Made by a program: the position numbers and the translations under genes. From contig NC_134093.1 of assembly GCF_000715075.1 (NCBI RefSeq), positions 97,200,826 to 97,264,825 on the forward strand: DNA of 64,000 nt, given 5' to 3'. The DNA comes from Nicotiana tabacum. Taxonomy: Eukaryota > Streptophyta > Magnoliopsida > Solanales > Solanaceae. The notes beneath the pieces are model-generated. The model worked only from the letters and a program-made list of their open reading frames with translations, did no database searches and was not told the DNA's origin. Positions 10,180-21,805 of the stretch are shown piece by piece; the first letter of the stretch is position 1; each line of letters opens with the position of its first letter.

Positions 10180-12291
10180 TTTAAACATACGTTCGTCCTC
10201 GAATGTGCCAAGAGTTGTTTCCAAGCCACTAAATCACTATTCCATCTTACCACACACCTACCCGAGGGTGATCCTACGTCACCCTATCCCATATAGGTCT
10301 GATAACACCACATAATTGAAATTTCTTAATTCTACCTAGCCCACAAGCCTTAGAATCCAATTTCCAACATCTGTAATTTCTTATAAGGTTAGAATCCCGC
10401 AGCCTACACGTTGTATAAGTCTGAACAAGCTGTACCAAAAGCCGTAACCATAACTCAAATTCTTAAAACTTCAAATACCACATAGCTCAAATGCTCGAAG
10501 CAATGATTTCTAATCACCGTAGCTGCTCGAAACAACCCCATGCTGGTAGTAAACCTCATATCAAAGAAGACTCCATTCTAAAACCTTCGTACACCATCGA
10601 TGATGAAAGAAACATGCAAAGACTAATAACCATTCACCAGATCTACCAGTCGTGGAGCTCCCTCTCCTTCGACAAGAACCATAGCAAATTCCTAAGCTGA
10701 CTTTCGATATTATCCTTCCAAATATGCCACAATCAAATATGATAGCACCCATCCTAGATCTGGCGACTTTCTTTTATCAAATATTAGCTACTCTACTGAC
10801 ATGCCACACCAATAGTATCTAAAGCCACAACCCGCAATCCGTGCACCAATAACCAACCTTCCAAATGTACTCAATCACAAAAATGACTCAAACAACAGAA
10901 TCGTCCCGTAAGCTCGACGGGTACCACCCCAACGCAATGCTAAGAACCCATCACACACCGTAGAACCATAACACACGAATCTAACACAACACAAAGGATC
11001 ATATCTCAACATAACTCTGCCGCAATGCGCGACCCCATCCAAACACTGATCCATATGAAATACCCCAACCACCATGCTCAAAGTCAATAACCACGCGCAA
11101 TCCGACATCAAGTACTCAAAGTGCATTACCATAACCCTGGAGAAGCAAATGACACAATGCCACACAAACCCGAAAGAACGTAACCAATGCGCAACCACTC
11201 ATGCATCACCCAAATACCCATCTCGCGTAATTCCCGCTATAAGGCCCCCAATAGAACTGCACCATGGGTGCATACAACCAACAAATCACAACAACCCCTT
11301 GTAGCATAGAAGAGTAACTCACTGAATATATCAAAACACGAATAAGTCCAACGTCAACTGAATGGCACATCCCTCAACAATAGCAGTATGGAGCCAACCA
11401 ATCCGACTCGATGTAGAATACACATCCTAATTGGGCCTACCAATGGACCCCCAAATCAATTCTGGTCACCCACAAATAGATTAATAACCCTCCGAAAGCC
11501 CACAATAACTGAATCATAACACATACCATCGTCTAGCTAGCTTCAGCCATGACTTCACAGTCCACAACCATGGAAACAACCTGCTCTTGAGAACTCCCAA
11601 TCTCCAAATCCATATAACACACGAATCCTATATATGATCCCAACTCCACCGCCAGAGCCACGCAGGTCATTAAAGCCCAAGAATATTGCCACCAAAATAT
11701 CTGTAATGTCTCCACGTCATTATTACCCAAATGAACCGAGTATGCCATTGCCATATTGGTCTAGCCTACTACCCAGTTGTCCTATTCACTTCGAGTTTCT
11801 TCTGAATTATCCTCAATTTGTTACTTCTCCTTGTCAGGACTCCACGATCCTTACCCAAAGCTCACTACAAGACACCCTAACATAACACCACACCACCATA
11901 ACGCCCGTAAGCTACTGCACTCTTCTTAAGTACCTCCATAAATATCGCAACTATAACGCTCACTCTGAAAATACCTTATGTGAATTTAAAAATTATTCTT
12001 CTTACCTTTTTTATACTAAAATGTAGAATCCATAATCATACAGAATTACCGCAAATCTCGGCACCATTAAATATAATTTCAAATTCTAAATTGCACCGTA
12101 GCACAACAACGCTCGAAGGGGTAAACCTGCCTTAACACCACCGATCAAATTCACACCCCGTGCGCACTATATCCTTCAAAATAATAATTTAATCATTTCA
12201 TGATTTTTTTTATAAAATGCAATATAACCCGCATTCAAGAAATTTCTTACTCAAGTCATCCCCGATATTAACCTCTACAAGTCATAACCAA
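10180..12291 (-). other. 3' non-coding region of the nested element
   Basis: About 2.1 kb on the element's 3' side show no RT, RNase H or integrase motif in either direction. Parts resemble 27031-30390, for example the GATGAAAGAAACATG word at 10600 and GATGAAAGAGACATG at 27441, and CAGTCCACAACCATGG versus CAGTCCGCAACCAAAG. The sequence is thus a family-wide component rather than a random filler. On the plus strand it is C- and A-rich with many CCA and CATA words. Its function is unknown. Confidence 0.65.
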
Positions 12292-12690
12292 TCAACAAGT
12301 ATGCCTCAGCCCAAAAACTAATACCGTACAAGATTGTGCAATCAAATCATAGATAGTAGACTCTCCCACTTGGATCAAATCCATATAACAAAACATCTGA
12401 TAACTCACCATACCCAAGATAACATCTAAATTGACCATACTAAGCAATAAGAGATCTACTCTAGTCTCCATACTCCCAATAGTCACCACACATGACCGAT
12501 ATACACGGTCCACAATGATAGTATCACCCTCCGGCGTAGACATATGAATATGTGAAACTAGAGACTCACATGGCATATCCAAATAATGAGCGAAATGCGA
12601 GGACACATATGAATAAGTGGAACTAGAGTCAAATAATACAGAGGCAACTCTATGGCAAACTAAGATAATACCTGTAATCACAGCATCCAA
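12292..12690 (-). pseudogene. Protease remnant of the nested Tekay-like element
   Basis: The aspartic-protease N-terminal half is recognisable: VLFDSSSTYSYVSS at the active site and VDLLLLSMVNLDVILGM at the flap end. In relatives the active site reads Asp-x-Gly. Here it is Asp-Ser-Ser, so the essential Gly is lost. Similarity stops right after VILGM, near plus position 12410, where relatives continue into a DWL-type motif and then RT. The next 38 residues to the stop resemble nothing known. This is the point where pol was removed. The frame itself is open. Confidence 0.75.
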
Positions 12691-14196
12691 AGCAATGGCA
12701 TCTGGTATGGAAGGGAGTGCATAGAAATGGGCCTGACCCCCACCTGATCGGCCTCATCCCTAGGGCGACCCCTAGCTGACTGAGCTCCACCCCATTCTGG
12801 CTGGGCGGGCGGTGATGTAACTGGTGCCGAAGTCAAAGGCAAACTCCTCTGCTGAGATGAACCTCCCGAAAGGTGGGGACATTGCCTCTTGATTTGATCC
12901 AAATCTTTGCACTGAAAGAAACCTCTCTCTGCAAATGGCGGTGGGGACTGAAGGGAACCCCGAGCACCGAAATAACTGCTAGAAGGTCCTAACATAGATG
13001 AACCCTGAGCTGATGGTGCATGAGACGAACTCTGAGCTGGTAGTGCACTGAATGAAGACTGGCCGTGCTGATAGCTGTATGCATCGTGGCCTGATGATAC
13101 ACCACAATGAACCGGATGAGTCGTCTGTGCATGTCTGAAAGGACGGCCCCTACCATGGTGGAATTAACCCCCAGAAGGAATACCGATGAATCCACCCTGT
13201 CCACGAGACCTCTTGTCCTCCCTTTCAACACTCTCCTGGCTGCAAACCATCTCAATCTGACGAGCAATATCGACAATCTCATCAAAGGTAGCACCAGACA
13301 CACTCTCTCTCTAGTCATAAGGAATCACTGCTGAAAAGTGAGGCCATATATGAACCTCCTGATCCTTTCCCTGTCTGTGAGAACCAACCAGATAGCATGA
13401 TGGTCCAACTCTAAAAATCTCATCTCATACTGCGTCACGGACATATCACCCTGACGAATCTGCTCAAACTGCCTGCGTAACTCCTCTCCACCGGACTGAG
13501 GCACGAACTTATCCAAAAAGAGAACGGAGAACTTCTGCCAGGTAAGGGGTGCTGCGCCGACCGGCCTATGTCTCTCATAAGCCTCCCACCAATTGAAGGC
13601 AGCCCCATAGAACTGAAAGGTAGTGAACGAGACTCCACTGGTCTCTAGAATATCGGTTGTACAGAGTATCCTCTGACACATGTCCAAGAAGACTGCGCAT
13701 CCTCTCTGTCTGCACCACTGAAAGATAGAGGCCGGAGCCTCCCAAAGCTCTCCAATCTACGCTGCTCATCCTCGGGCATAGCAAGAACCACATAGTCCGG
13801 AGCAGCTGCAACTTGCTGGGCTAGTGGTGCCCCCGGTGTCTGGATTCCCAGTACCACCTGCTCAGGTGTGTGGGCGGCAGGAGTCTGAGTGCCTCCCCCA
13901 GCCTGAGAAGTGGTTGTTGCGGCCGAAACAGAGACCACCTGAGCAAGACTGGTGTACATGGTTAGAATCTGAGCTAAGGCCTCCTGAAGGCCTGGAATCA
14001 CAATGGGCACAGGTGGTGCCTGAGCTGGCCACATAGGCTCATCCACAACTGGAGCCTGCTCCAAAACTGGGGCAACAGGTAGATCTGCAGGTGCTGCCCT
14101 AGCTTGCGGTACGAGCTGCACCTCTTCCCTTACCGTGACATGTACCGCGGCCTCAGCCTTTTGTGGCCCTGACTGGTGGAACTGGTGGCTGTCCAT
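12691..14196 (-). pseudogene. gag: gag pseudogene of the nested Tekay-like element
   Basis: The start at 14196 gives MDSHQFHQSGPQ followed by a Pro/Ala/Gln-rich N-terminus. The core carries FGRLRPLSFSG, SFTTFQFYGAAFNWWEAYE and RREQFEQ-like capsid motifs typical of Tekay/Del gag (13690-13330). A Ser/Gly/Arg/Gln-rich linker follows, then a zinc knuckle FFQCKDLDQIKRQCPHL at about 12915-12860. Compared with CCHC, the first Cys is Phe and the His is Gln, so two of four zinc ligands are gone. Frameshifts near 13700-13650 and 13320 split the frame. Gag would form the particle, but this copy cannot. Confidence 0.85.
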
Positions 14197-14409
14197 CCTG
14201 CCCCATAGTACGCGTCCTCACCATCTGTGAGAGAATTAGAACAACAAAAATTTGGTTACCAGAACCAAAAGATTAGCATGACAAGAATTCAAGAATGTGA
14301 AGTTTCCTAATGGTTTGGCAGCATCTCGAAGATAAGTACAGACGTCTCCGTACCGATCCGCAAGACTCTACTAAATGTGCTCATGACTTATGAGACCTAT
14401 GTAACCTAG

Positions 14410-14421
14410 GCTCTTATACCA
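14410..14421 (-). other. Primer binding site of the nested element, tRNA-iMet type
   Basis: On the - strand TGGTATAAGAGC follows the LTR end after a 3-nt gap. It matches TGGTATCAGAGC at 11 of 12 positions. Together with the polypurine tract it orients the element. Confidence 0.85.
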
Positions 14422-14424
14422 ACT

Positions 14425-17393
14425 TGTCACGGCCCAAAACCTATCCCGTCGTGATGGCACCTATCGTGGCAATAGGCAAGCCACAACTCAACATCCCAAC
14501 ATAGAAAAATAATTGAACATAAAGAGAGAAGCAATTTAATAATTTAGGAAAGCCTTTTTGAAAACAGAAATATCCAAAATACGATACAATCCATCCCAAA
14601 ACCAAGGTGTCACAGAGTACATGAGCGTCTCACTTAGAATACAGTCCACTACAGTGTCTAGAGAAATAAACTGAAAATACAACTAGTGATAAACGAGGAG
14701 AGTCAAGGCCTGCAAACGCCGTGCAGCTTCCTTGGTAATCCCCGAACTTTAAAGCCACAATCAGCAACTGGCGCCGTGACCAAAAAAGCCTGGATTTGCA
14801 CACAAGGTGCAGGGAGTAACGTGAGTAAATCCAACTCATTAAGTAACAACTCCAAACTTTGGACTGAAAGGTAGTGACGAACGCAACCGGTACAAATAAA
14901 ATAGAAATAACTGAACAGAAACATAGGCTTGCTTTCAAATTAAATAGGCAACTCAAACAGTAAAGTGAAGTAGATCCGAACAGTGCAAAGAATATAACTC
15001 TGCCATCTCTACATGCCAATGCACATGTTGTATATGATGCACCATGTTGTCAGCCTCATTTTCTCATACTCTCGAATGCTCAACCACTCGGTACTGTATA
15101 TGGCCCATACGGCCCAAGGAAGATCCATCCCAGAAAATATACATCACTGACTATAAGTCATCCAGTATGGAGGAAGGCCAATCAAGCCCTGTGGAGAAGA
15201 TCCATCTCCAGGTACCAAGTACTTCGAACAAGATCCATGTCTAAGGAAGATCCATCCCTCAATAATATCAACCGCGCTCACTAGGTGTGTGTACAGACTC
15301 CGGAGGGGCTCCTACAACCCAAGCGTTATCATAAATTCAGTATAACCGCTGCGGCGTGCAGCCCGATCCCTTAACTGTCACTCATAATCATGCTCTCAGC
15401 CTCACTCAGTCATCAATTTTTCCAGTCTCACTCACGGGCTCACAATATCATGAAAACTATCCCGAAACAATGATATGATGTATTAATAAACAACCACTGA
15501 GACGGGGATATGATATGAAATGCATGAACATGACTAAGTACATAATATCAATGAAATCAGTGAGATGACAGCAAGAAAGGACCACTAGGGGCATAAAGCC
15601 TAAACATGATATCTAACATGATTGACAGCTCAATTACTTTATCACAAGATGAAAACACGGATATCAACAAAATAGAGTCACTATAGAGTGCCATGGAATC
15701 AACCAGGCCACAATTCTCATGGTGCACGCTCGCACTCCTGTCACTTGGTATGTACATCATCTCAATACCAATCATATAGCACAAAGTTTGGGGTTTCAAA
15801 CCCTCAGAACCAAGTTTGAAAGCGTTACTTACCTCAAACCGAGCAAATCCTACTACGAAATGCCTTTGCTGATCAAATCAGTCTCCAAGTGCCCCGATTA
15901 TAGCCAAAAATATTACGATATAATTAATATAGGCTAAAGGAATCAATTCCACAAGAAAAATATGAAATTATAAGCCAAAAATCCGAAATCGACCCGAACC
16001 TCGGGCTCACATCTCAAAATCCGACAAGTCACAAAAACCTAAATCCCATTAACTCACGAGCCTAACCATACCCAAATTACTCAAATCCGATAACAAAATC
16101 CCATTCAAAATCTCAAAATTCTAACTCAAGAGTTCTTCCTCTTTTTCCCCAATTTCTCACCCCAAATCACAAATTAGATGATAAAAATAAAGATGAAATC
16201 ACGGGATTTAACCAAAACAATGTAGGAATCACTTACCCCAATCAAATCGACAAATATCCCTTCAAGAAACGCCCAATTCCGTGTTCTCTACCTCAAAATA
16301 TGAAAAATGGGTTCAAACCCTCATTTTTAAAATTAATACTGCCTGCCCAGATATCCTTCTTCGCGAACGCGACCGTCCTCTCGCGTTCGCGTAGACCAAC
16401 TCAGACTGCCTCTCAACTTAACTCTTCGCGAATGCGACCTACGCTTCGCGAACGCGAAGCTTTGCAAATTCAGACCTTCGCGAACGCGTCCCTCACCTTG
16501 CGAAAGCGTAGACCAAAAGACTGGGGGTCCCCAGCTGCCTCACTCCCCTTCGCGAACATGACGCCATTTACGCGTTCGCGATGTACATACTGCCATACCT
16601 TTACGTTCGCGTCTTGTCCTTCACGGACGCATAGAGCAAAAATTAACCAACTCAGAAACACTCTTTGCAAATGCGAGGCTCCTCTTACGAATGCGTAAGA
16701 GGAAACCAGAAAAATGCAGCAGCACATATCAACTATCTCACCAAGGCCAAAAATAATCCGTTAACCACCCGAAACTCACCCGAGGCTCCCGGGACCTCAA
16801 CCAAACATACCATCAAGTCCCAAAATACTATACGAACTTAGTCGAGCCTTTGAATTACTCAAAACACCATCAAAACACCAATTACACCCGGATTCAAGCC
16901 TAAAGAACTTCTAAACTTACAAATTCCACAAACGACGCCGAAACCTATCAAACCACGCCCGATTGACCTCAAATTTTGTACACAAGTCATATTCAGCATT
17001 ACAGACCTACTCCAACTTCTGAAATCAGAATCCGACCCCGATATCAAAAAGTCAACCCCCCGATCAAACTTTCGAAAATTCGACTTTCGCCATTTCAAGC
17101 CTAAATCAGCTACAGATCTCAAATTCACAGTCCGGACACGCTTCTAAGTCCAAAATTATCCAACGGAGCTAATTGAACCAACAGAACTCCATTTTGGAGT
17201 AGTCTTCACACCATCCCAACTACGGTCAAAATTCTAAGAATTAAGCTTTCGTTTAAGGGATTAAGTGTCCCAAAATACTCCGAAATCAAAACAAAACCTC
17301 CCGACAAGTCACATAAGCAGAAATTGATACAAAAAATACGGTAAATAGGGAATCGGGGCTAATACGCTCAAAACGACCGGACGGGTCATTACA
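14425..17393 (-). repeat. 5' LTR of the nested Tekay-like element
   Basis: It is collinear with 7199-10169. On the - strand the TTCGCGAACGCG word cluster lies at plus 16355-16700 and donor-like GTAAGT sites lie at 16236 and 15832. The acceptor-like site seen in the partner LTR is changed here: plus GGATTTGCAC, hence AA instead of AG near 14795. Mild divergence from its partner dates the insertion as later than its host but not recent. Confidence 0.9.
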
Positions 17394-17398
17394 ATGAG
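17394..17398. repeat. Target-site duplication ATGAG, right copy
   Basis: It follows the final ACA of the nested element and matches 7194-7198 exactly. Confidence 0.9.
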
Positions 17399-18511
17399 AG
17401 AGAAATGAATGAGAGAAGTAAGGGAGTGTCTAATGGCAACACTAGAGAAGAAAAAGGAGAGCAAGATTTGAGCGATGTGAGCAAGTTTCCACAAGATAAG
17501 AGTGCATCAAAAAATGAGGGAAAAAAGTCTAAGACAAAAGAGAGAGTGTGCATAATGATGAAAAATCAAGGGTATATGAGAGAGCTAGAGGAAGATATGC
17601 CTATTTGTATTGTTCACAAAGATTATGTCTTGACAACTAACACTCTAATATCTTCTTTGCCTAGTGTTCTTTCTTCTCTTTTGTTAGATTATGTAGATGT
17701 GTTCCCGGAAGAGCTTCCAAAATAATTGCCACCTTTGAGGGGAATAGAGCATCAAATTGACTTCATCCTAAATTCTCAAATTCCAAACAAGGCGGCATAT
17801 AGAAATAACCCGGAAGAAACAAATGAGCTATAAAGGAAAGTAGAGAAATTTCTTGAAAAGGGATTGGTGAAAGAAAGCTTGAGTCCTTGTGCTATTTTGG
17901 CCATTCTTGTTCCAAAGAAAGATGATACTTGAAGAATGTGTGTGGATTGATGTGCGATTAATAAGATCACGGTAAAGTACTACCACCCTATCCTCGGTTA
18001 GATGATATGTTGGATGAGCTTAGTGGCGCATGTATATTTTCTAAAATTGATTTGAGGAGTGGTTACCATCAAATTAGGATGAAACCGGGGGTTGAATGGA
18101 AAATGGCATTCAAGACTAAGTATGGTCTATATGAATAGATCGTTATGTCATTTGGTTTGACGAATTCCCCCAAGTACTTTTATGAGGCTTATGAATCATG
18201 TGCTTAAACCGTTCATTAAAAAGTTTGTTATTGTCTACTTTGATGATCATGCGTACCATTTGATTCAAATCTTTGATTTGTTGAGACGTGAGAAACTATA
18301 TGCTAATCGTAAGAAATGTACATTTTTTTATTGATAAGGTTATTTTCTTGGGATTTGTGGTAGGTGCTCATTGTGTGGAAGTAGGCGAGAGTAAGGTTAA
18401 GGGATTAGAAATTGGCCAACACCTAAGAGAATTAGTGATATTAGGAGTTTCCATGGTCTACCTAGTTTCTATAAGAGATTTGTTAAGGGTTTTAGTACCA
18501 TAGCTAGTCCA
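17399..18511 (+). pseudogene. Reverse transcriptase region of the chromovirus-type element
   Basis: Pol resumes after the nested insertion. A lysine-rich linker leads to VDVFPEELP, LRGIEHQIDF and SLSPCAILAILVPKKD, then [14 protein letters not shown] (about 18050), a MSFGLTNSP segment and VYFDDH at about 18235, the YxDD catalytic box in FDD form. In relatives the fourth motif reads MPFGLTNAP, so Pro is replaced by Ser. Stops occur after ELPK, NEL, KDDT, CVD and LYE, with frameshifts near 17995 and 18170. RT would copy element RNA into DNA; this copy cannot. The clade-typical GIEHQIDF and KDDT.RMCVD spacing supports a chromovirus. Confidence 0.85.
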
Positions 18512-19093
18512 TTGACCGAGGTGATTAGGAACGACAAACCATTCTATTGGGGAGAGAACCAAGATGATTCTTTTAGAATTTTGAAGGAGAAGCTTAGTTC
18601 TGCACCTCTTTTGAAACTTCCTAGTTATGACAATACCTTTGAGATTGAATGTGATGCTAGTGGGTTAGGAATAGGAGTCGTACTCATGCAACACCAAATA
18701 TCTATAGTATACTTTAGTGAGATATTGAAGGGAGCTAGCTTGAACTATTCCACATATGATAAGGAGTTATTTTCTCTAGCGATAGCTTTGACCAATTGGC
18801 AACACTATCTTTGGCCTAAGGAGTTTGTGATTAAAATTGACCATGAGTCTCTTAAACATATTAAGAGCCAAGGTAAGTTGAACAAGAGGCATGCTAAGTG
18901 GGTGGAATTCATAAAGACCTTTCTGTATGTTATCCAGTATAAGCAAGGGAAGGATAATATGGTTACTGATGCTTTGTCTAGAAGATATTCTTTGATGAAC
19001 ACCCTTACCTCTAGGTTGATGGGTTTTGAAAGTATGAAAGGAATGTACCCACTAGATTATGACTTTAAGGAAGCCTATGCTAGGTGTGATTAA
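18512..19093 (+). pseudogene. RNase H domain of the chromovirus-type element
   Basis: This 193-codon open segment is the best-preserved part of the element. Acidic catalytic positions are visible in order: [18 protein letters not shown] (Asp), [14 protein letters not shown] (Glu), [11 protein letters not shown] (Asp) and [10 protein letters not shown] (Asp). The preceding [15 protein letters not shown] is the usual RT-RNase H connection. It would degrade the RNA strand of the hybrid during reverse transcription. The segment ends at a TAA and integrase begins immediately after. Confidence 0.9.
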
Positions 19094-20219
19094 GTGGAAC
19101 AATTTAGGAGACCTAGTGAATTGGAGGATGAAAGGTTGATGAGGTTTCATATGTTTGATGGGTTCTTGTTTAGAGAAAATATATTGTGTGTGCCTAAGTT
19201 ATCTTGGAGAGAGTTGTTGGTTAGGAAGGTGCATATTGGATGTCTTATGGGTCATTTTTGGAGTAGAAAATACCTTAGACATTTTGTAAGAGAATTTTCA
19301 TTGGCCTAAGATAAAGCATGATGCAGAGAATATTTGCAGTCAATGCCTTAAGTGTCTAAGTGCTAAATCTAGGACATACTCCCATGGATTGTATACACCT
19401 TTGATCATCTCTAGTGCACCTTGGATAGACATTTCTATGGATTTTGTGCTAGGGTTTCCTAGGACTAGAAGGGAAAGAGATAGCATCTTTGGTGGCGGAT
19501 AGGTTTTCTAAGATGTCACATTTTATTCCTTACCACAAGAATGATGATGCTAGTCATGTTGCTACTTTATTTGTTAAGAATGTGCTTAAGTTGCATGGTG
19601 TACCAAGAACCATAGTGAGTGATAGAGATTCTAGATTATTGAGTCACCTTTGGAGGCGTTTGTGGGGTAGATTGGGTACTCATTTGTTGTTTTCTACTTC
19701 TTGTCATCCCCAAACGGATGGTCAAACTGAGGTAGTCAATAGATCATGAAGGGACATGTTGAGGGATATAGTGAAAGGGAAGTATACTTCCTGGGAAGAA
19801 CAATTGCCTATGGTTGAATTCACTAATAATAGATCTTTGCATTCTTCTACTTGCATGAACCCTTTTGAGATTGTATATGGTTTTAAGGCTTGACTCCTTT
19901 TGATTTTACTCCTCTTTCCCAAGATGATGTTGTTGATTTAGATGCACAGAAGAGAGTTGATGCTATGAAGAAGATTTATCCAAGGGTCAAGGCACAACGT
20001 GAGGAGAAATATCAACAAGTAGAGAGTAAAAAAGACAAGGGAAGGAAGAAAGTGATCCTTCAACCCGATGATTGGGTGTGGGTACACTTAATGAAGGATA
20101 GATTTCCAAGAAAAAGCAAAGGAAAGCTTATGCCGAGAGGATAAGGCCCTTACCAAGTGATGGGGAAGATCAATGACTATTCCTACAAGATAGACTATCC
20201 AAGTGAGTATCAAGTTCAT
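19094..20219 (+). pseudogene. Integrase region of the chromovirus-type element
   Basis: The N-terminal zinc-binding part shows KVHIGCLMGHFWSRKYL and, after a shift, an ICSQCLKCLSAKS-like segment. The core carries the catalytic residues: Asp in WIDISMDF (about 19430), Asp in [14 protein letters not shown] (19612) and Glu in [14 protein letters not shown] (19705-19746). All three D,D,E positions are kept. A TGA follows VNRS, and shifts occur near 19300, 19480 and 19890. The C-terminal part has DDWVWVHLMKDRFPRK, then GPYQV and YPSEYQVHNIFNISD, which runs straight into the region shared with the LTR. It would insert element DNA with a 5-bp stagger; this copy is dead. Confidence 0.85.
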
Positions 20220-21019
20220 AATATTTTCAATATTAGTGACTTGCTTCCTTGTGTTGTAGGAAATAATGATGATCTGCATTTGAGAAAAAATTCTTCTCAA
20301 GAAGGGGAGAATGATACACCTCAAGGAACACCAATGGCATCTAGGTCATTCACAATATCTCAATCCAAGGAACTAAGGGACTTGCACCTTTTCACCAAGC
20401 ATTGGATATCTTGGAAGCATTGGAAGACAATGGTAGAAGGCCCTTGAAGGCATACAATATGTTTAGGGTGGAGGTCTTGGAGGAGCATGGAGACCACGTA
20501 GGCTACGTGGATGAATCGGTAGCCTACTCCCCCTATGCCCACGTGGAAGGCCATGTCTACATGGATGGTGATAGGCACATATGTATGCCCCCTTGATGTC
20601 ATAGATGCAAGCATGTGGACCTAGGCCATGCTTGCCAATGAATGGAGACTTGTGTTATAAGGTTTTCATTGTGGGCATAGTAGTTAGACCTATTACGGGT
20701 ACTTATGTCTTTCTTACCTTATTTGGACCTAGTATAACTAATATATGATGAGCTCATTTCTAGTTTAGCTTATCTTTGAATATTGAAGAATTGTGAGGAG
20801 CATGTGTTTCCAACTTATTGATTTAAACTCTTGCAAGGTGTATTCACAAGAGCAATTTCATTCCGCTTGAGGTTAATCCTATAGTTTAGGTCTACTAAGT
20901 ATTGTAATTTGATGGGTAATTGATTATTTCAATTATCTGATAAATAATTCTCTGTTGGGTCTATTCTCAATTTCTATCTTCTCTTTAATTTCTTCAATTC
21001 CGTACTTAGATTCGTATCA
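20220..21019 (+). repeat. 3' LTR of the chromovirus-type element
   Basis: It repeats 2818-3599 and ends TTCGTATCA at 21019. The first roughly 220 bp continue the pol reading frame (NISDLLPCVVGNNDDLHL, then a basic and serine-rich tail), so the polyprotein overlaps the LTR. No polypurine tract is evident before it, as expected if coding sequence runs in. Confidence 0.75.
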
Positions 21020-21531
21020 CTTGAGCAATAACACTAACTCAATATTAGTTAGAGATATTAAAATATGATAACATATTTTATAATAAAGATTGAAGAGGAG
21101 TTTAAGAGTTTAGCTGAGTAGCTTCAAATATACTTTGCAAAGTAAAAACGAAATACTATATTTATTTACCACCGAAAAATGATTATATCGCAAACTTAAT
21201 GAGGAAGTCACTAAAAGCTATATGTGTTTGCTAATTTATTGGCTTGGATTCCTATAATTTAATGATTACTGAATAAATCATAAGATAGGTTAGTGCATAT
21301 ATTTCTTAATAAAAATGAATTAAACATATATGCTTAGATACAATCCATGTTTTTGCTAATATTGTTGTGAAAATTTTAAGATTTTTTTCAGAACAAGGGT
21401 CTATATCACTCTAGCTAAAGAAAAAGTGTTCGTGAAAAAATTATATATTCTAAGTTAGAGAAAATTATATCCATTAAGTCTATGATCAAGTTGATGTAGA
21501 TAGCATAATAAATAAATATTTCGGGGGTTCT
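21020..21531. other. Unassigned AT-rich spacer
   Basis: This is host or unknown repeat DNA directly downstream of the chromovirus-type element. No coding motif, hairpin or tandem repeat stands out. Confidence 0.4.
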
Positions 21532-21805
21532 TGGAAGATGGCTCCTAATGGGGCTTATATGGGAGGCAATATCGTTATCCAGTTGGTTGGTTTGAGCCGG
21601 AAGAGGCTAAGTTATTGGACACTGATTTGGTTTAGGATGCCTTGGAGAAAGTCAAGTTGATAAAGGATCGGTTTCATATAGCACAGTCTAGGCAGGCGAG
21701 TTATGTTGATCGAAAGGTTCGTGATTTGGGATTTATGGTGGGAGAGAGGGTTTTGCTGCGAGTTTCACCCATGAAGGGTGTGATGAAGTTCTGTCGAAAA
21801 TTTAC
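21532..21805 (+). pseudogene. Tekay/Del-like integrase fragment
   Basis: Near-canonical Tekay integrase sequence is seen: PVGWFEPEEAKLLDTDLV, a stop, DALEKVKLIKDRFHIAQSRQ and DLGFMVGERVLLRVSPMKG. This corresponds to the end of the catalytic core and the start of the C-terminal domain. Two single-base deletions precede it, since the first residues MAP... leave frame. Similarity stops at about 21805. It is an isolated scrap of about 90 codons, with no LTR attached and no flanking duplication found. Confidence 0.85.

Larger units (their letters stand above)
7199..17393 (-). mobile_element. Nested Tekay/Del-like Gypsy element lacking pol, complete ends
   Basis: On the - strand the order is LTR (17393-14425), iMet primer site, gag, protease remnant, about 2.2 kb of non-coding DNA, polypurine tract, LTR (10169-7199). 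The LTRs are 2969 and 2971 bp and differ at several percent of positions. The ends are TGT...ACA with TGTAATGACCC-type termini and an exact 5-bp duplication. No RT, RNase H or integrase motif is present in the 4.26-kb interior. The gag type matches Solanaceae Tekay/Del elements that I recognise. It is therefore a non-autonomous derivative that would depend on pol from a relative. It sits in the opposite orientation to its host element. Confidence 0.9.
2818..21019 (+). mobile_element. Decayed chromovirus-type Ty3/Gypsy retrotransposon, interrupted by a nested element
   Basis: The order is 5' LTR (2818-3599), iMet primer site (3602-3613), leader, gag, protease, [nested element 7199-17393], RT, RNase H, integrase, 3' LTR (20220-21019). 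The pol motifs, with integrase ending in a GPYQV segment followed by an NISDLLP-like tail, match plant chromoviruses such as CRM, Galadriel and Reina. I do not commit to one clade. Without the nested element the body is about 8 kb. The LTRs differ at roughly 5-6% of positions by eye plus one 18-bp indel, and the reading frame has many stops and shifts, so the copy is dead. No clear target duplication was found at its outer ends. Confidence 0.85.
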
